Shown piece by piece: positions 18,216 through 27,514 of a stretch of 64,000 nt of DNA. The notes below the pieces were generated by a model that saw only the letters and a program-made list of their open reading frames with translations, did no database searches and was not told the DNA's origin. The stretch is taken from NCBI RefSeq assembly GCF_006546625.1, contig NZ_VIAR01000015.1:16807-80806 (forward strand), written 5' to 3'. The number at the start of each line of letters is the position of its first letter. Position 1 is the first letter of the stretch. Source of the stretch: Haloflavibacter putidus (lineage in GTDB: Bacteria; Bacteroidota; Bacteroidia; Flavobacteriales; Flavobacteriaceae). A program made the translations under genes and the position numbers.

Positions 18216-18824
18216 ATGAAAAATTTATTTTTAGCATTTATAATTTTATCGCTTGTAGGTTGTAACGAGCAAACCAATCATAACTTAAAAGACCTCAACT
18301 TTTATATTGAAAGTTATAAAGATTTAGACAGCTTAGAGGTTTCTGATGTTAGTAATTACGAACAATACCGTTTAACAGATTTTGAAGATCCTTATTTATC
18401 GCTAGACTTTAAACGCAAAATAAATGATCTTTATACAGTGGTATTTTATGCAGGAGAAAAAAAATATATCAAGCGTTTATGGTTAGACGGCAATCAACCG
18501 GTTATAAGTGTAAACTTTGATAAAAGTATAGAAATTGACAGCGTTAAGAATTCTTCTCTTTATTATCAAGTATCAGATTATAGCAAAAAACTAGGTAGAC
18601 TGTACGAAAGCAAAACCGATGATGAAAGCATCAATGCTTTTTTACTGGCAGAAATAGAAAAGCACATAAATTCACCCTTTTCTTTTTCTGTAGCTCAAAT
18701 TTATAAGTTTCGGAATAAAAATGATACCCGGCAATTAAAAAAATTACAGGACCTATTGGCCAAGCAACCGGACAGCTTGCACCGTCACAGCCTATATCAA
18801 TCCATTAAAAAAGATTTACCGTAA
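18216..18824 (+). CDS. Lipoprotein of unknown function
   Basis: 202 residues with a lipoprotein signal (lipobox LVGC at residues 13-16). The rest is polar and partly helical (EIEKHINSPFSFSVAQIYKF). The layout resembles the N-terminal accessory domain of TlpA-like Bacteroidota lipoproteins (DUF4369 type), but no thioredoxin domain follows. The M1 peptidase starts 10 bp downstream, so they probably form one operon. Function unknown. Confidence 0.7.
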   Translation: MKNLFLAFIILSLVGCNEQTNHNLKDLNFYIESYKDLDSLEVSDVSNYEQYRLTDFEDPYLSLDFKRKINDLYTVVFYAGEKKYIKRLWLDGNQPVISVNFDKSIEIDSVKNSSLYYQVSDYSKKLGRLYESKTDDESINAFLLAEIEKHINSPFSFSVAQIYKFRNKNDTRQLKKLQDLLAKQPDSLHRHSLYQSIKKDLP

Positions 18825-18834
18825 AAAATTTTCT

Positions 18835-20463
18835 ATGCGCTTAGCTTATTTTTTATTATTTCTGGTGTTTGCTTCTTTTGCAGAGGCGCAAGTCCTTAGC
18901 AACAAAGAAACCTATACCCGGGCAGATACACTTCGCGGTTCTTTACGCGCCGAACGCAGTAATTTTGACGTTTTAGAATACGATTTAAGCGTAAAAGTAG
19001 AACCAAACAAAAAATTTATTAGCGGTAACAATAAAATACGTTTTAAAGTTTTAGACTCGCTTCCGCGGATGCAACTCGACTTATTTGCCAATATGCAAGT
19101 CGATTCAATTATATATAAAAATCAGAAATTGATTTTTGCACGTGAGTATAATGCTGTTTTTATAGATTTTCCTAAAGCCCTAAATCCAGGTAATATAGAA
19201 GAAGTCAACTTTTACTTTTCGGGTAAACCGAAAATTGCCAAAAACCCACCTTGGGACGGCGGTTTTATTTTTAACAAAGACAAAAACGGAAAAGATTGGG
19301 TAAGCGTAGCTGTACAAGGCACCGGCGCCAGTTTATGGTATCCTAACAAAGATCACCAAAGCGACGAACCGGAAACTACCGAAATTCATTTAATTGTTCC
19401 AGAAAATCTAATGGGAGTTTCTAACGGAAGGTTAACCGGCGAGCAAAATTTAAAAAACGGTTTTAAACAGTTTGATTGGCTGGTAAAAAATCCTATCAAT
19501 AATTATAATATAATTCTTAACGTAGGCGATTATATGCATTTTTCTGACCAATACAAAGATTTAGATTTAGAATATTATGTGCTTTCCTATAATTTAGAAG
19601 CCGCCAAAAAACAATTTGAGCAAGTAAAACCTATGATGGCTTGTTTTTACGAAAAATTTGGACCTTACCCCTTTCCGGAAGATTCATATAAACTGGTTGA
19701 AAGTCCGCATTTGGGAATGGAGCACCAAAGTGCAGTAGCTTATGGCAATGCTTTTAAAAACGGGTATATGGGACGTGATTTGTCCGGCACCGGAATTGGT
19801 TTACGTTGGGATTTTATCATCATTCACGAGTCTGCCCACGAGTGGTTTGGGAATAGTATAACCGCTTCGGATATTGCAGATATGTGGATTCACGAAAGTT
19901 TTACCGCTTATTCGGAAGCTGTATTTGTAGAATGCCAGTGGGGTAAAGAAGATGGCTTAGCCTACACTCGCGGTACGAGAAGAGGCATTGCCAACGACAT
20001 TCCTATAATTGGCGATTATGGCGTAAACAGTGAAGGTTCGGGCGATATGTATTATAAAGGTGCCAATATGCTAAACAACATCCGCAGTGTGATAAACGAC
20101 GATGCTAAATGGTGGCAACTTTTAAAAGATTTTCATACAGAATTTAAACACCAAATAACCAATACCAAAGAAGTAGTAAACTTTTTTGAAAGTCGGACGC
20201 AGGCAGAGTTAACGCCTATTTTTAATCAGTATTTACGATATACCCAAGTTCCGCAGATTGTTTTCCGTAAAGAAAACGGTAAAATACAATACCGATGGGA
20301 AGCTAAGGCAGAAAACTTTGAAATGCCGTTGGATCTAAAACTATATGGTAAACAAAAACGTATTTATCCAACCAAAGAATGGCAAATCTTGGCTTCCACA
20401 ACAGATTTGGAAAAAATTGAAGTTGATTTAGATAGGTTTTATGTAGAAGTAAAGAAAAATTAA
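18835..20463 (+). CDS. M1-family zinc metallopeptidase, exported
   Basis: 542 residues. Signal peptide 1-19 (ends FAEAQ), beta-sandwich N-domain, then the gluzincin site HESAH at 331-335 with the third ligand Glu354 in the usual HExxH-x18-E spacing. The GAMEN motif that binds the peptide N-terminus is altered to GMEH (294-297). The length suits the short Bacteroidota M1 type without the large C-terminal helical domain. It probably trims peptides in the periplasm or at the surface. Second gene of a two-gene operon with the lipoprotein. Confidence 0.9.
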   Translation: MRLAYFLLFLVFASFAEAQVLSNKETYTRADTLRGSLRAERSNFDVLEYDLSVKVEPNKKFISGNNKIRFKVLDSLPRMQLDLFANMQVDSIIYKNQKLIFAREYNAVFIDFPKALNPGNIEEVNFYFSGKPKIAKNPPWDGGFIFNKDKNGKDWVSVAVQGTGASLWYPNKDHQSDEPETTEIHLIVPENLMGVSNGRLTGEQNLKNGFKQFDWLVKNPINNYNIILNVGDYMHFSDQYKDLDLEYYVLSYNLEAAKKQFEQVKPMMACFYEKFGPYPFPEDSYKLVESPHLGMEHQSAVAYGNAFKNGYMGRDLSGTGIGLRWDFIIIHESAHEWFGNSITASDIADMWIHESFTAYSEAVFVECQWGKEDGLAYTRGTRRGIANDIPIIGDYGVNSEGSGDMYYKGANMLNNIRSVINDDAKWWQLLKDFHTEFKHQITNTKEVVNFFESRTQAELTPIFNQYLRYTQVPQIVFRKENGKIQYRWEAKAENFEMPLDLKLYGKQKRIYPTKEWQILASTTDLEKIEVDLDRFYVEVKKN

Positions 20464-20500
20464 AATTAGCAAGCTTGTTTGTAAGCTTCACGACGCTATC

Positions 20501-20536
20501 AACCTGCAGGGTTTCCAAAACCCTGTAGGTTTTTTT
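20501..20536 (+). terminator. Terminator-like copy of the CCTGCAGGG repeat
   Basis: CCTGCAGGGTTT and AAACCCTGTAGG form a stem with a short loop followed by seven T, 38 bp after the M1 peptidase gene. The same sequence recurs at about 21270-21302 within the repeat cluster. Confidence 0.65.
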
Positions 20537-20539
20537 ATC

Positions 20540-21660
20540 GCGTTTGCCTACGTTAGCGCTCGATTTTAAAAATTGTTTTATTATCAGCGTTTAAAAGTAA
20601 CATCTAAATTTTCTACACCACGAAAAGCATTCTTTTTGAGATACCTACAGGGTTGGAAAAACCCTGCAGGATATTTTAGAAGGTCATAAAGTATTCTTTT
20701 GGATATACTTACAGGGTTCGAAAAAACCTGTAGGAAGAATTTGGATGTAAACTAGTTTTTAAACAAGAATTCTGCTTATTTCAACTAGATTTCTTATATT
20801 TAAGCAGATTAGTTCCTAAAAACAAACCTATGTTTAAACGAAATTCCACTGCAATACTAGTTATACTTGCAATGTTTTTAATTGTACTTAATTACGATTT
20901 TGCAAATATTAGTTTTCAATCAAATGATTTTTGGCTATCCCTTGCGGCAGGCATAATTTTAATTGCTTCTGCTGTTTCTATTTTTATCAACGAGTTTAAA
21001 AATAATTAGAATAGGTATTTACTGTTTGGTTCTTGTTTCGCCTACGCTAGCACTCGATTTATAGAGTGGTTTATTATCAGCGTTTAAAAATATTCTTATG
21101 ACTTAAAAAGTAATCTTTTTAAGATACCTACAGAGTTCGAAAAACTTTTTTAAACAATGTGCTAGCGCCTGTCTGTAACGCGTGGTTTATAGGTAGTAAT
21201 GCTAAAATGCCGGTTTAAAATAGTTTCTAGATATTTTTTTTAAATAAAAAATATGCGCTTTTGAACATACCTGCAGGGTTTCCAAAACCCTGTAGGTTTT
21301 TTTACCGAGTTTGTCGGCGTTAGCGCTCGATTTTTAAAATTGGTTTATTACCAGCGTTTAAAAATAACATCTACAGTTTGCTACACCACGAAAAGCATTC
21401 TTTTTGAGATGCTTACAGGGTTGGAAAAACCCTGCAGGATATTTTAGGAGGTTGTAAAGGTTTTTTTAAAACGTTTTAGCGCTCGTTTGTAACGAGTGCT
21501 TTATTATGATCGAGCGTGTTTAAAATAGCTTCCATATACTTTCTATTCAGGAAGAAGTGTTCTTTTTGAGATACCTACAGGGTTGGAAAAACCCTGCAGG
21601 ATATTTTGGAAGGTTATAAAATTTTTTAAACAACGCGCTAGTGCTCGTTTTTAACGAGTC
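20540..21660. repeat. Cluster of interspersed palindromic repeats
   Basis: This 1.1-kb gap has seven full or partial copies of a CCTACAGGGTT...AACCCTGCAGG palindrome (near 20503, 20642, 20708, 21127, 21270, 21413 and 21572). It also has a direct repeat of about 145 bp (20545-20690 and 21307-21450) that begins near GTTAGCGCTCGATTTT and includes ACCACGAAAAGCATTCTTTT. The copies are diverged. One small gene (20830-21009) lies between them. Nothing indicates a transposase. Confidence 0.75.
20830..21009 (+). CDS. Small two-helix membrane protein
   Basis: 59 residues: two hydrophobic helices (STAILVILAMFLIVLN and FWLSLAAGIILIASAVSIFI) and a charged tail NEFKNN. It has an ATG start, an in-frame stop and a plausible protein composition. 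It is too short for routine calling, lies alone inside the palindrome cluster, and I do not recognise a family. Confidence 0.6.
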   Translation: MFKRNSTAILVILAMFLIVLNYDFANISFQSNDFWLSLAAGIILIASAVSIFINEFKNN

Positions 21661-21662
21661 TT

Positions 21663-22742
21663 TTATTGTTCAATTTTTTGGATTGTTTTTGGGCGGTTTA
21701 TTTTCCCGGTGTGGGTTTCTTCAAAAGTTTTTAACCAGATAATCGCTTTGGGGATTTCGTACTTTTTAAGCGAAGGCAATTCTTTAATTTTATTTTCTAA
21801 ATTGTTTTTATTTTCTTTCTCTGGTAAACCTTCCATAAATAAAACAACTTTTTCTCCTAAATCTTGATTGGGTAAACCTGCAATAAAAAACCGACGACTC
21901 AAAATTTTAGACAATTTGCGCTCTACTTCTTCCGGATGAATTTTTACCCCGCCTGAGTTAATCACATTGTCTGCGCGACCTTTCCAATAGAAATGCTGTT
22001 TATCTACCAATTCAATCACATCGGTGGTTTGTATTTTACCAGGGTTTACTTTTGGGGCATAAATACACAAGCAGTTTTCTTTATTTTGACTTATTTCTAC
22101 GTTTGGCAAAACCGTAAACGGCACTTCTTCTTTTGCTTGTTTATGGTTTACTTTTTTGGCGGCAATATGCGTAAGCGTCTCGGTCATTCCGTAAGTTTCG
22201 TAAATAATAGTTGAAACCTCTTGCAATTTTTTCCGTAAAGAAGTAGCAATAGCGCCGCCACCAATAATGAGTTTTTTTATTTTGTAGAGGTTTTTTAGCG
22301 AGCGCGCTACTTGAAAAGGCGTCATTGCCGCAAAATCATAGGTTTTATCTACATTTTTTAACGGATTGCCGGCCGGCGTATATGTGTCTAATTGCCAGCC
22401 CAAATGCATAGCTCGTACCAACATTAATTTTCCTGCAATATAACTTACCGGCATACAGAGAATAGCAGTTGTTTTGGGTGGTAAGTCAAAAAAATTGCCA
22501 GTTGCTTCCGCGCTGTTTAGCATTTGTTGCTTACCGACTTCTATTTTTTTTGGCGTGCCGGTAGAACCGGAAGTTTGCACTAAAATAGTATCTTTTTCAT
22601 TCAGAAAATCTACAATAAAACTACCTGTTTCTTGTTCAAAAACCGTGTCTGCATTAGATAACTCTTGCGCAAAATCCAACAAGTTTTTTTCGGAATAGAT
22701 TTTTCCGTTAAGCTTAAATTCCGGATGCACTTTAAAATTCAT
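21663..22742 (-). CDS. menE: o-Succinylbenzoate-CoA ligase, menaquinone pathway
   Basis: 359 residues, the short Bacteroidota form. It adenylates o-succinylbenzoate and joins it to CoA. Seen: the P-loop-like motif VQTSGSTGTPKK, the core motif YETYGMTETLTH, and the hinge region WKGRADNVINSGGVKIHPEE. The C-terminal catalytic Lys probably lies in HTGKINR. The gene overlaps the CPBP gene by 11 bp, and menC follows in the same run, so menE is the last gene of the men operon. Confidence 0.93.
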   Translation of the reverse strand: MNFKVHPEFKLNGKIYSEKNLLDFAQELSNADTVFEQETGSFIVDFLNEKDTILVQTSGSTGTPKKIEVGKQQMLNSAEATGNFFDLPPKTTAILCMPVSYIAGKLMLVRAMHLGWQLDTYTPAGNPLKNVDKTYDFAAMTPFQVARSLKNLYKIKKLIIGGGAIATSLRKKLQEVSTIIYETYGMTETLTHIAAKKVNHKQAKEEVPFTVLPNVEISQNKENCLCIYAPKVNPGKIQTTDVIELVDKQHFYWKGRADNVINSGGVKIHPEEVERKLSKILSRRFFIAGLPNQDLGEKVVLFMEGLPEKENKNNLENKIKELPSLKKYEIPKAIIWLKTFEETHTGKINRPKTIQKIEQ

Positions 22743-23685
22743 CGTCCAGTTTATTTTTCGTTTCCACGGAAGGGATTGGTTCTATTTTACCAAGCAATCT
22801 TTCTTTCCAATTGTCCCATTTATATACCTTGGCCATTATCCATAAAAACAACGGATAAATAATAAACACCGGCAAAACCACCTGAAAACCGGCCGAAGGC
22901 TCCGAAACATCTTTTAAAATAGATTCCGATTGGAAGGCCGTCCAATCTGCTGTTACCAACAAAATGCCTATCAAATTATTCCCGGCGTGAAAACCAAGGG
23001 CGAGTTCCATTCTATCGTCCATTAAGGTTATAATTCCTAAAAACAAACCGGTTCCTATGTAAAACAACATTACGGTGTTTCCCAGCTTCCCAACTTCCGG
23101 ATTAAAAAAATGCAAACCGCCAAAAATCAGCGAAGTCATTAAAAGCGGAAACCATCTATTTTTGGCTAACATTCCAAAACCTTGCATTAAATAACCTCTA
23201 AAAACGTATTCTTCCAGACTAGTTTGAATGGGAACCATAATGACCGCAATAACCAAAAGAATTAAAAATGGCACTAGTTGAAAGTTGACCACATAATCTT
23301 CCGGGTTAGAGTTATAATCCATAAAAGTGGTTACAACCGTAAAAATCGCGATAAGCGAAAAACCGAATAAAATACGTTTTATATCTAACTTTTTCCCAGG
23401 GCTGGTCAAGGTTCTAAACGGTTGTTTATGCAATACTCTTAGAGCAAGATACAAGCCTACAAAGCCTACGGCAAAAGAGAGAAGCAATAAAAAAGTTAAT
23501 AAATTAGGCGGTAATCCCGCCATTAATTCTTTTTGGGTTTTCCCCAACATATTACCGTTTTCCGAAAAAAACAGCGCGACCCCCAAAGGAATTTGTCCAA
23601 TTGTGGAAGCTACGATAACCATTAAAGAACCAATTAAATACCGCCAAAAATCGTGGGCATACTTTTGTGTTTGTGCTATAAACAT
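22732..23685 (-). CDS. CPBP-family intramembrane metalloprotease
   Basis: 317 residues, about eight membrane helices. CPBP (Rce1-like) motifs: EEYVFRGYLMQGF (EExxxR), then HFFNP and HAGNN, the usual metal-binding histidines. Family members cleave membrane-associated peptides. It shares short overlaps with both menE and menC, so it is cotranscribed with them although no role in menaquinone synthesis is known. Confidence 0.9.
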   Translation of the reverse strand: MFIAQTQKYAHDFWRYLIGSLMVIVASTIGQIPLGVALFFSENGNMLGKTQKELMAGLPPNLLTFLLLLSFAVGFVGLYLALRVLHKQPFRTLTSPGKKLDIKRILFGFSLIAIFTVVTTFMDYNSNPEDYVVNFQLVPFLILLVIAVIMVPIQTSLEEYVFRGYLMQGFGMLAKNRWFPLLMTSLIFGGLHFFNPEVGKLGNTVMLFYIGTGLFLGIITLMDDRMELALGFHAGNNLIGILLVTADWTAFQSESILKDVSEPSAGFQVVLPVFIIYPLFLWIMAKVYKWDNWKERLLGKIEPIPSVETKNKLDDEF

Positions 23686-24728
23686 TAATTAATAATAGAT
23701 TGTAAATCCCAGTTTTTTTGAGGATTATAGGTTAGAAATTCTTTTTTCACCTCTAAAGGCGCGGTGATATTATTGGTATATAAACTGCCTGTACCCAAGC
23801 CTTGCGGTAAATTAGTATCTTTTTGATAAGTAAATTGCGCAATAGCATTTAGCCCAATATTACTTTCTAAAGCGCTGGTAATCCACCAACCAATTTTATG
23901 CTTTTCGGCGGCGTTTATCCACTCGTCAGAAGCTGCAAAACCGCCCACCAAACTTGGTTTTAAAATTATATATTGCGGCTTTATTTGGGTTAAAAGTTGC
24001 TCCTTTTCGGTTTTATTTACAATGCCAATCAATTCTTCATCCAAAGCAATTGGTAAGGGTGTTTCTTGGCAAAGTCTAGCCATTTCTTCTGCTTGGTCTT
24101 GTTTTATAGGTTGTTCAATGCTGTGCAAATCCAATTCGCTTAAACGCTTTAATTTTTCTAAAGCTTGGTCAGGATGAAAAGCGCCGTTTGCATCTACGCG
24201 TAATTCTATCGCTTTCGCGGAAAATTCTTTTCGAATGTATTGCAGCAATTCTACTTCTTTTTCAAAGTCTATTGCGCCAATTTTTAGTTTGATACAATGA
24301 AAGCCTTGTTCTATTTTCTCTTCAATTTGCTCTTTCATAAAGCTTTTTTCTCCCATCCAAATCAAGCCGTTAATTGGAATTTTCGCTTTTCCTTCCGTAA
24401 AGGCTGAAGGAAATAACTGCATAGGATTTTCTGCTTTTAAGGATTGTAAGGCCATTTCCAATCCAAACTGAATAGAAGGGTAATGTCTTAATTCTTGCAA
24501 AAGTTCACCTTTATCTCGCTGAATATTTTTACAGAGCCACTGCAATTTTTGTTCATAATCCGGCTTATCGTCTATGCTCAACCCGCGTAGAAGTCCGCAC
24601 TCGCCTATTCCAATTTTGTTATTATCCCGTAAAATCAAAAACCAGGATTCTTTGGTATGCAGAACGCCCCGGGAAGTTCCGCTGGGGCGTTTAAATTGTA
24701 AGTTATGTTGTTTGTAAGTTGCTTTCAT
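23685..24728 (-). CDS. menC: o-Succinylbenzoate synthase, menaquinone pathway
   Basis: 347 residues of the enolase superfamily. It dehydrates SHCHC to o-succinylbenzoate. Seen: the catalytic KLKIG lysine segment, the metal ligands in ELRVDANGAF, SIEQPI and PIALDEEL, and the second lysine in YIILKPSLVGG. It overlaps the CPBP gene by one base and starts 2 bp after the UPF0173 gene. Confidence 0.93.
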   Translation of the reverse strand: MKATYKQHNLQFKRPSGTSRGVLHTKESWFLILRDNNKIGIGECGLLRGLSIDDKPDYEQKLQWLCKNIQRDKGELLQELRHYPSIQFGLEMALQSLKAENPMQLFPSAFTEGKAKIPINGLIWMGEKSFMKEQIEEKIEQGFHCIKLKIGAIDFEKEVELLQYIRKEFSAKAIELRVDANGAFHPDQALEKLKRLSELDLHSIEQPIKQDQAEEMARLCQETPLPIALDEELIGIVNKTEKEQLLTQIKPQYIILKPSLVGGFAASDEWINAAEKHKIGWWITSALESNIGLNAIAQFTYQKDTNLPQGLGTGSLYTNNITAPLEVKKEFLTYNPQKNWDLQSIIN

Positions 24729-24730
24729 AT

Positions 24731-25411
24731 TTAGACTTCGATACTTTGACCAATTTCCGGCAATAATAACTCTTTATTTTTCATTTCGAATTTATCTTTG
24801 GCTAATTTATGGTCAATTTCTATAAAACCAAAAGTATCGTAATGACAACCTAAAATCCGATTGCACTCAATATACTCGCTTGCGATAATAGCGTCGTCTA
24901 CGCCCATTGTAAAATTATCGCCAATTGGTAAAACGGCCAAATCTAATTTGGTTCGCATTGGGATAAGTTTCATATCCATTGTTAGCGCTGTATCGCCGGC
25001 AATATAGATATTTCTCTCTTTAGTTTCTATCACAAAACCGCCTGGTTGTCCGCCATAGCTACCATCCGGAAAAGAACTGGTATGAATAGCGTTTACATAT
25101 TTTACCGTTCCAAAATCAAATTTCCATTTCCCGCCGTGGTTCATTGGGTGCACTTCAAAACCTTTTTCTTCGTAGTGGTTAGCAATTTCAAAGTTGCTAA
25201 TAATGGTTGCTCCTGTATTTTTTGCAATAGCTTCTGCATCTAAAATATGGTCTTGGTGCGCGTGGGTTAGGAGAATATAATCTGCTTTTATTTTATTGAT
25301 ATCTATCTTATCTTTTGCAAGATCGTTTCCTGTAATAAACGGATCTACAACAAGGTGGGTTCCTTCTGTCTCTATTCCTAAGGCGTTTTGCCCATAAAAT
25401 ATAATTTTCAT
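24731..25411 (-). CDS. UPF0173-type metal-dependent hydrolase (metallo-beta-lactamase fold)
   Basis: 226 residues. The motif LTHAHQDHILD (HxHxDH) and the later IAGDTALTMD and GCHYDTFGF supply the metal ligands of the metallo-beta-lactamase fold; the size fits the UPF0173 family. The substrate is unknown. It is the first gene of the menC-CPBP-menE run. Confidence 0.92.
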   Translation of the reverse strand: MKIIFYGQNALGIETEGTHLVVDPFITGNDLAKDKIDINKIKADYILLTHAHQDHILDAEAIAKNTGATIISNFEIANHYEEKGFEVHPMNHGGKWKFDFGTVKYVNAIHTSSFPDGSYGGQPGGFVIETKERNIYIAGDTALTMDMKLIPMRTKLDLAVLPIGDNFTMGVDDAIIASEYIECNRILGCHYDTFGFIEIDHKLAKDKFEMKNKELLLPEIGQSIEV

Positions 25412-25497
25412 AAGGTATCTTTTTAAATGTGGTTGCTCTGCTGAAAGTAAAAAAATTGTATTGAATTTCTTAAAAATTCACAAGAAAATAACAGTTT

Positions 25498-25920
25498 TTA
25501 GTCCCTGGCTTTTCCTTTCAAATAGGTTTCTGGTGTTAATATAGCTAAACCACTTTTTTTGAAATCTTTTATATTTCTGGTTAGAATAATAGTTATCGTG
25601 CTGTTTTGAGCGGCAGAAAAGTTTTGTAAGGCATCTTCAAAATCTTTAAACTCCGAATTAAGAGCTTCCAAAACAACGTCTTTATTCATTTCTGTGATTT
25701 CTATTATGCTTAAAAGCTGTTTAATTTTTTCTATTACCAACTGATGTTTTGCCGTTTTTCTTAATAAATAATACACATTGCAAATTATAACCGGTGTTGT
25801 AAATCCGTTTATCTTTTTCTCTTCGCAACGATTTAAAATTTCTGTGGCAAATTCGGCAAAAGGTTCACGGTCAAAGAAGAAATCTAATATTACATCCGTA
25901 TTGATTAAAACCTTATCCAT
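25498..25920 (-). CDS. PIN-domain toxin (VapC-like)
   Basis: 140 residues. PIN nuclease acidic residues: NTDVILDFFFDREPF at the start, FEDALQNFSA in the middle and LTRNIKDFKKS near the end. Such toxins cut tRNA or rRNA. It overlaps the antitoxin stop by one base (TAATG), the classic coupled arrangement. The pair lies between the men genes, with a 424-bp gene-free stretch behind it, and looks like a later insertion. Confidence 0.88.
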   Translation of the reverse strand: MDKVLINTDVILDFFFDREPFAEFATEILNRCEEKKINGFTTPVIICNVYYLLRKTAKHQLVIEKIKQLLSIIEITEMNKDVVLEALNSEFKDFEDALQNFSAAQNSTITIILTRNIKDFKKSGLAILTPETYLKGKARD

Positions 25921-26171
25921 TATAAATATTTTTCTTCTAAGCGGTTTCTAAGTTCTTTCTGATAGTCCATGTTTTTAGGCATTTTAAACGAACCTTTTAA
26001 AGATTTTACGATAGGGTTTAATTTTTTTGATTCTCTATGCTTTTCTTCTTTTGTAAGCGTTTTTAGGTAGTTTTCAATAATATCAGATAAACTTCTGTTT
26101 TTATCTTTAGCGTACTTTTTAGCTCTTTTAATAACTTCTTGCTCTATTGTTAAAGTGAGTTTTGTATTCAT
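25920..26171 (-). CDS. Ribbon-helix-helix type antitoxin (DUF6364-like)
   Basis: 83 residues from the ATG at 26171 (a TTG two codons earlier is less likely). The N-terminus NTKLTLTIEQEVIKRAKKYA, followed by RSLSDIIENYLK, is the ribbon-helix-helix pattern of DUF6364-type antitoxins, which neutralise the PIN toxin and repress the operon. A perfect -7 box lies 27 bp upstream. Confidence 0.85.
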   Translation of the reverse strand: MNTKLTLTIEQEVIKRAKKYAKDKNRSLSDIIENYLKTLTKEEKHRESKKLNPIVKSLKGSFKMPKNMDYQKELRNRLEEKYL

Positions 26172-26197
26172 TTCCAATGCCTTGAATGATTAATAAA

Positions 26198-26206
26198 ACA
26201 AAGGTA
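26198..26206 (-). promoter_or_regulatory. Putative promoter -7 box of the antitoxin-PIN operon
   Basis: The minus strand reads TACCTTTGT, an exact TAnnTTTGY match, 27 bp before the antitoxin ATG. Confidence 0.55.
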
Positions 26207-26601
26207 AAGATTTATATTATTGCACGTGTAATTTTTTATCTAAAAACACGTCCTCCCTAGCTTATTGCTACTTAGCATTATAGATGCCGCCATATATTAC
26301 GTATTTATTTAGTTAATAACCAGCATTTTGAAGTTAGTGAATATGTCAGTTTGAGATTCACTACAAAAAAATTTGAAAAACGGCAATATTAAAATCGCTT
26401 TAAATTAGTTCTTTATGAAATACGTCAATGGTAGCGCAGTAGAAAATTCTTTACGGAAAAGTTTAGCTATACGGAAGAAAAAGAAGAAAATAATTTAAAT
26501 CTTATATCGAACTCGCGTTTTTAAAAAACGATCTTCGGCTCTGTTTGGATTGACAACTTGCGCTTTTTCGATTATGAGCAGCGTGATATTGAGCTACTTT
26601 A
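26207..26601. other. Gene-free region with parts of dispersed repeats
   Basis: About 395 bp without a credible gene. 26344-26426 matches, in inverted orientation, two separate blocks near 31978-32022 and 32253-32295. 26446-26485 (ATTCTTTACGGAAAAG onward) matches 31158-31198 in direct orientation. These are non-coding dispersed sequences. Confidence 0.6.
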
Positions 26602-27513
26602 TTAAATTCCGCCAGCGAGCGTAGAGATTATTAAAAATAAAACAGCATAAAGAAATGTGCTTATGGCCACTTTTTTTAATTCGGGGTCTAATGTTGCCGG
26701 GTCTTTAGTTTTGGAAACTTTTTTTAGATGAATAAATAAGGGTATAAATGCCAAAAGGCTTATTGTTAACCACCAATTTTGCACCAAAACAATATATACT
26801 AAAGCAGATATTGCAGCGATTACAATCAAGCTATAATGATAGTTTTTTGCTCGCTTTGCGCCAAGTTTTACAACCAAGGTATTTTTTCCGGCATTTTTAT
26901 CGCTAATGCGATCGCGCATATTGTTTAAATTTAAAACCGCCGTACTAAGCAAACCTATGCTAATGGCTTGTAAAACGCTGGGAAACCAAAATGCTTCGGT
27001 ATATAAAATATAGCTACCAATCACGCTAAGTAGACCAAAAAACAGAAATACAAACAAATCTCCCAAACCGCGATAGCCGTAAGCAGATTTTCCTACCGTA
27101 TATTTTATAGAAGCCGCCAACGCGCTGATTCCTAAAAGAAAAAAGATAAGCGAAAATAAAAAATTATCTTTCCCGAAAGCCGCATAAATGAGGGCGATGG
27201 CAAAAATTAAAGTTATTACCGAAGTAATAATCATTCCTATTTTCATTTCTTGGTGCGTGATAATACCGCTTTGCAAAGCGCGCATTGGCCCCACCCGCTC
27301 GTGATTATCGGTACCTTTTATGCCGTCTCCATAATCGTTTGCAAAATTGGACAGAATTTGTAAGCCTAAGGTTGTGAGCAATGCCAAAATAAAAATATCT
27401 GCATCAAAAAAACCTCTTTGTATTGCCAAGGCGGTTCCCATTAAAATACCGGCAACAGACAACGGCAAGGTGCGCAGGCGCGCGGCAGCTATCCAAGTTT
27501 TTAATTTTGTCAT
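26602..27513 (-). CDS. menA: 1,4-Dihydroxy-2-naphthoate polyprenyltransferase, menaquinone pathway
   Basis: 303 residues, about nine membrane helices, UbiA superfamily. The two Asp-rich motifs that bind the prenyl diphosphate are NDYGDGIKGTDN and NNMRDRISDKNAGKNT. It attaches the isoprenoid tail to DHNA in the membrane. It starts 1 bp after the holA stop, so the two are cotranscribed. It is separated from the rest of the men genes by the toxin-antitoxin insertion. Confidence 0.94.
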   Translation of the reverse strand: MTKLKTWIAAARLRTLPLSVAGILMGTALAIQRGFFDADIFILALLTTLGLQILSNFANDYGDGIKGTDNHERVGPMRALQSGIITHQEMKIGMIITSVITLIFAIALIYAAFGKDNFLFSLIFFLLGISALAASIKYTVGKSAYGYRGLGDLFVFLFFGLLSVIGSYILYTEAFWFPSVLQAISIGLLSTAVLNLNNMRDRISDKNAGKNTLVVKLGAKRAKNYHYSLIVIAAISALVYIVLVQNWWLTISLLAFIPLFIHLKKVSKTKDPATLDPELKKVAISTFLYAVLFLIISTLAGGI

Positions 27514-27514
27514 T

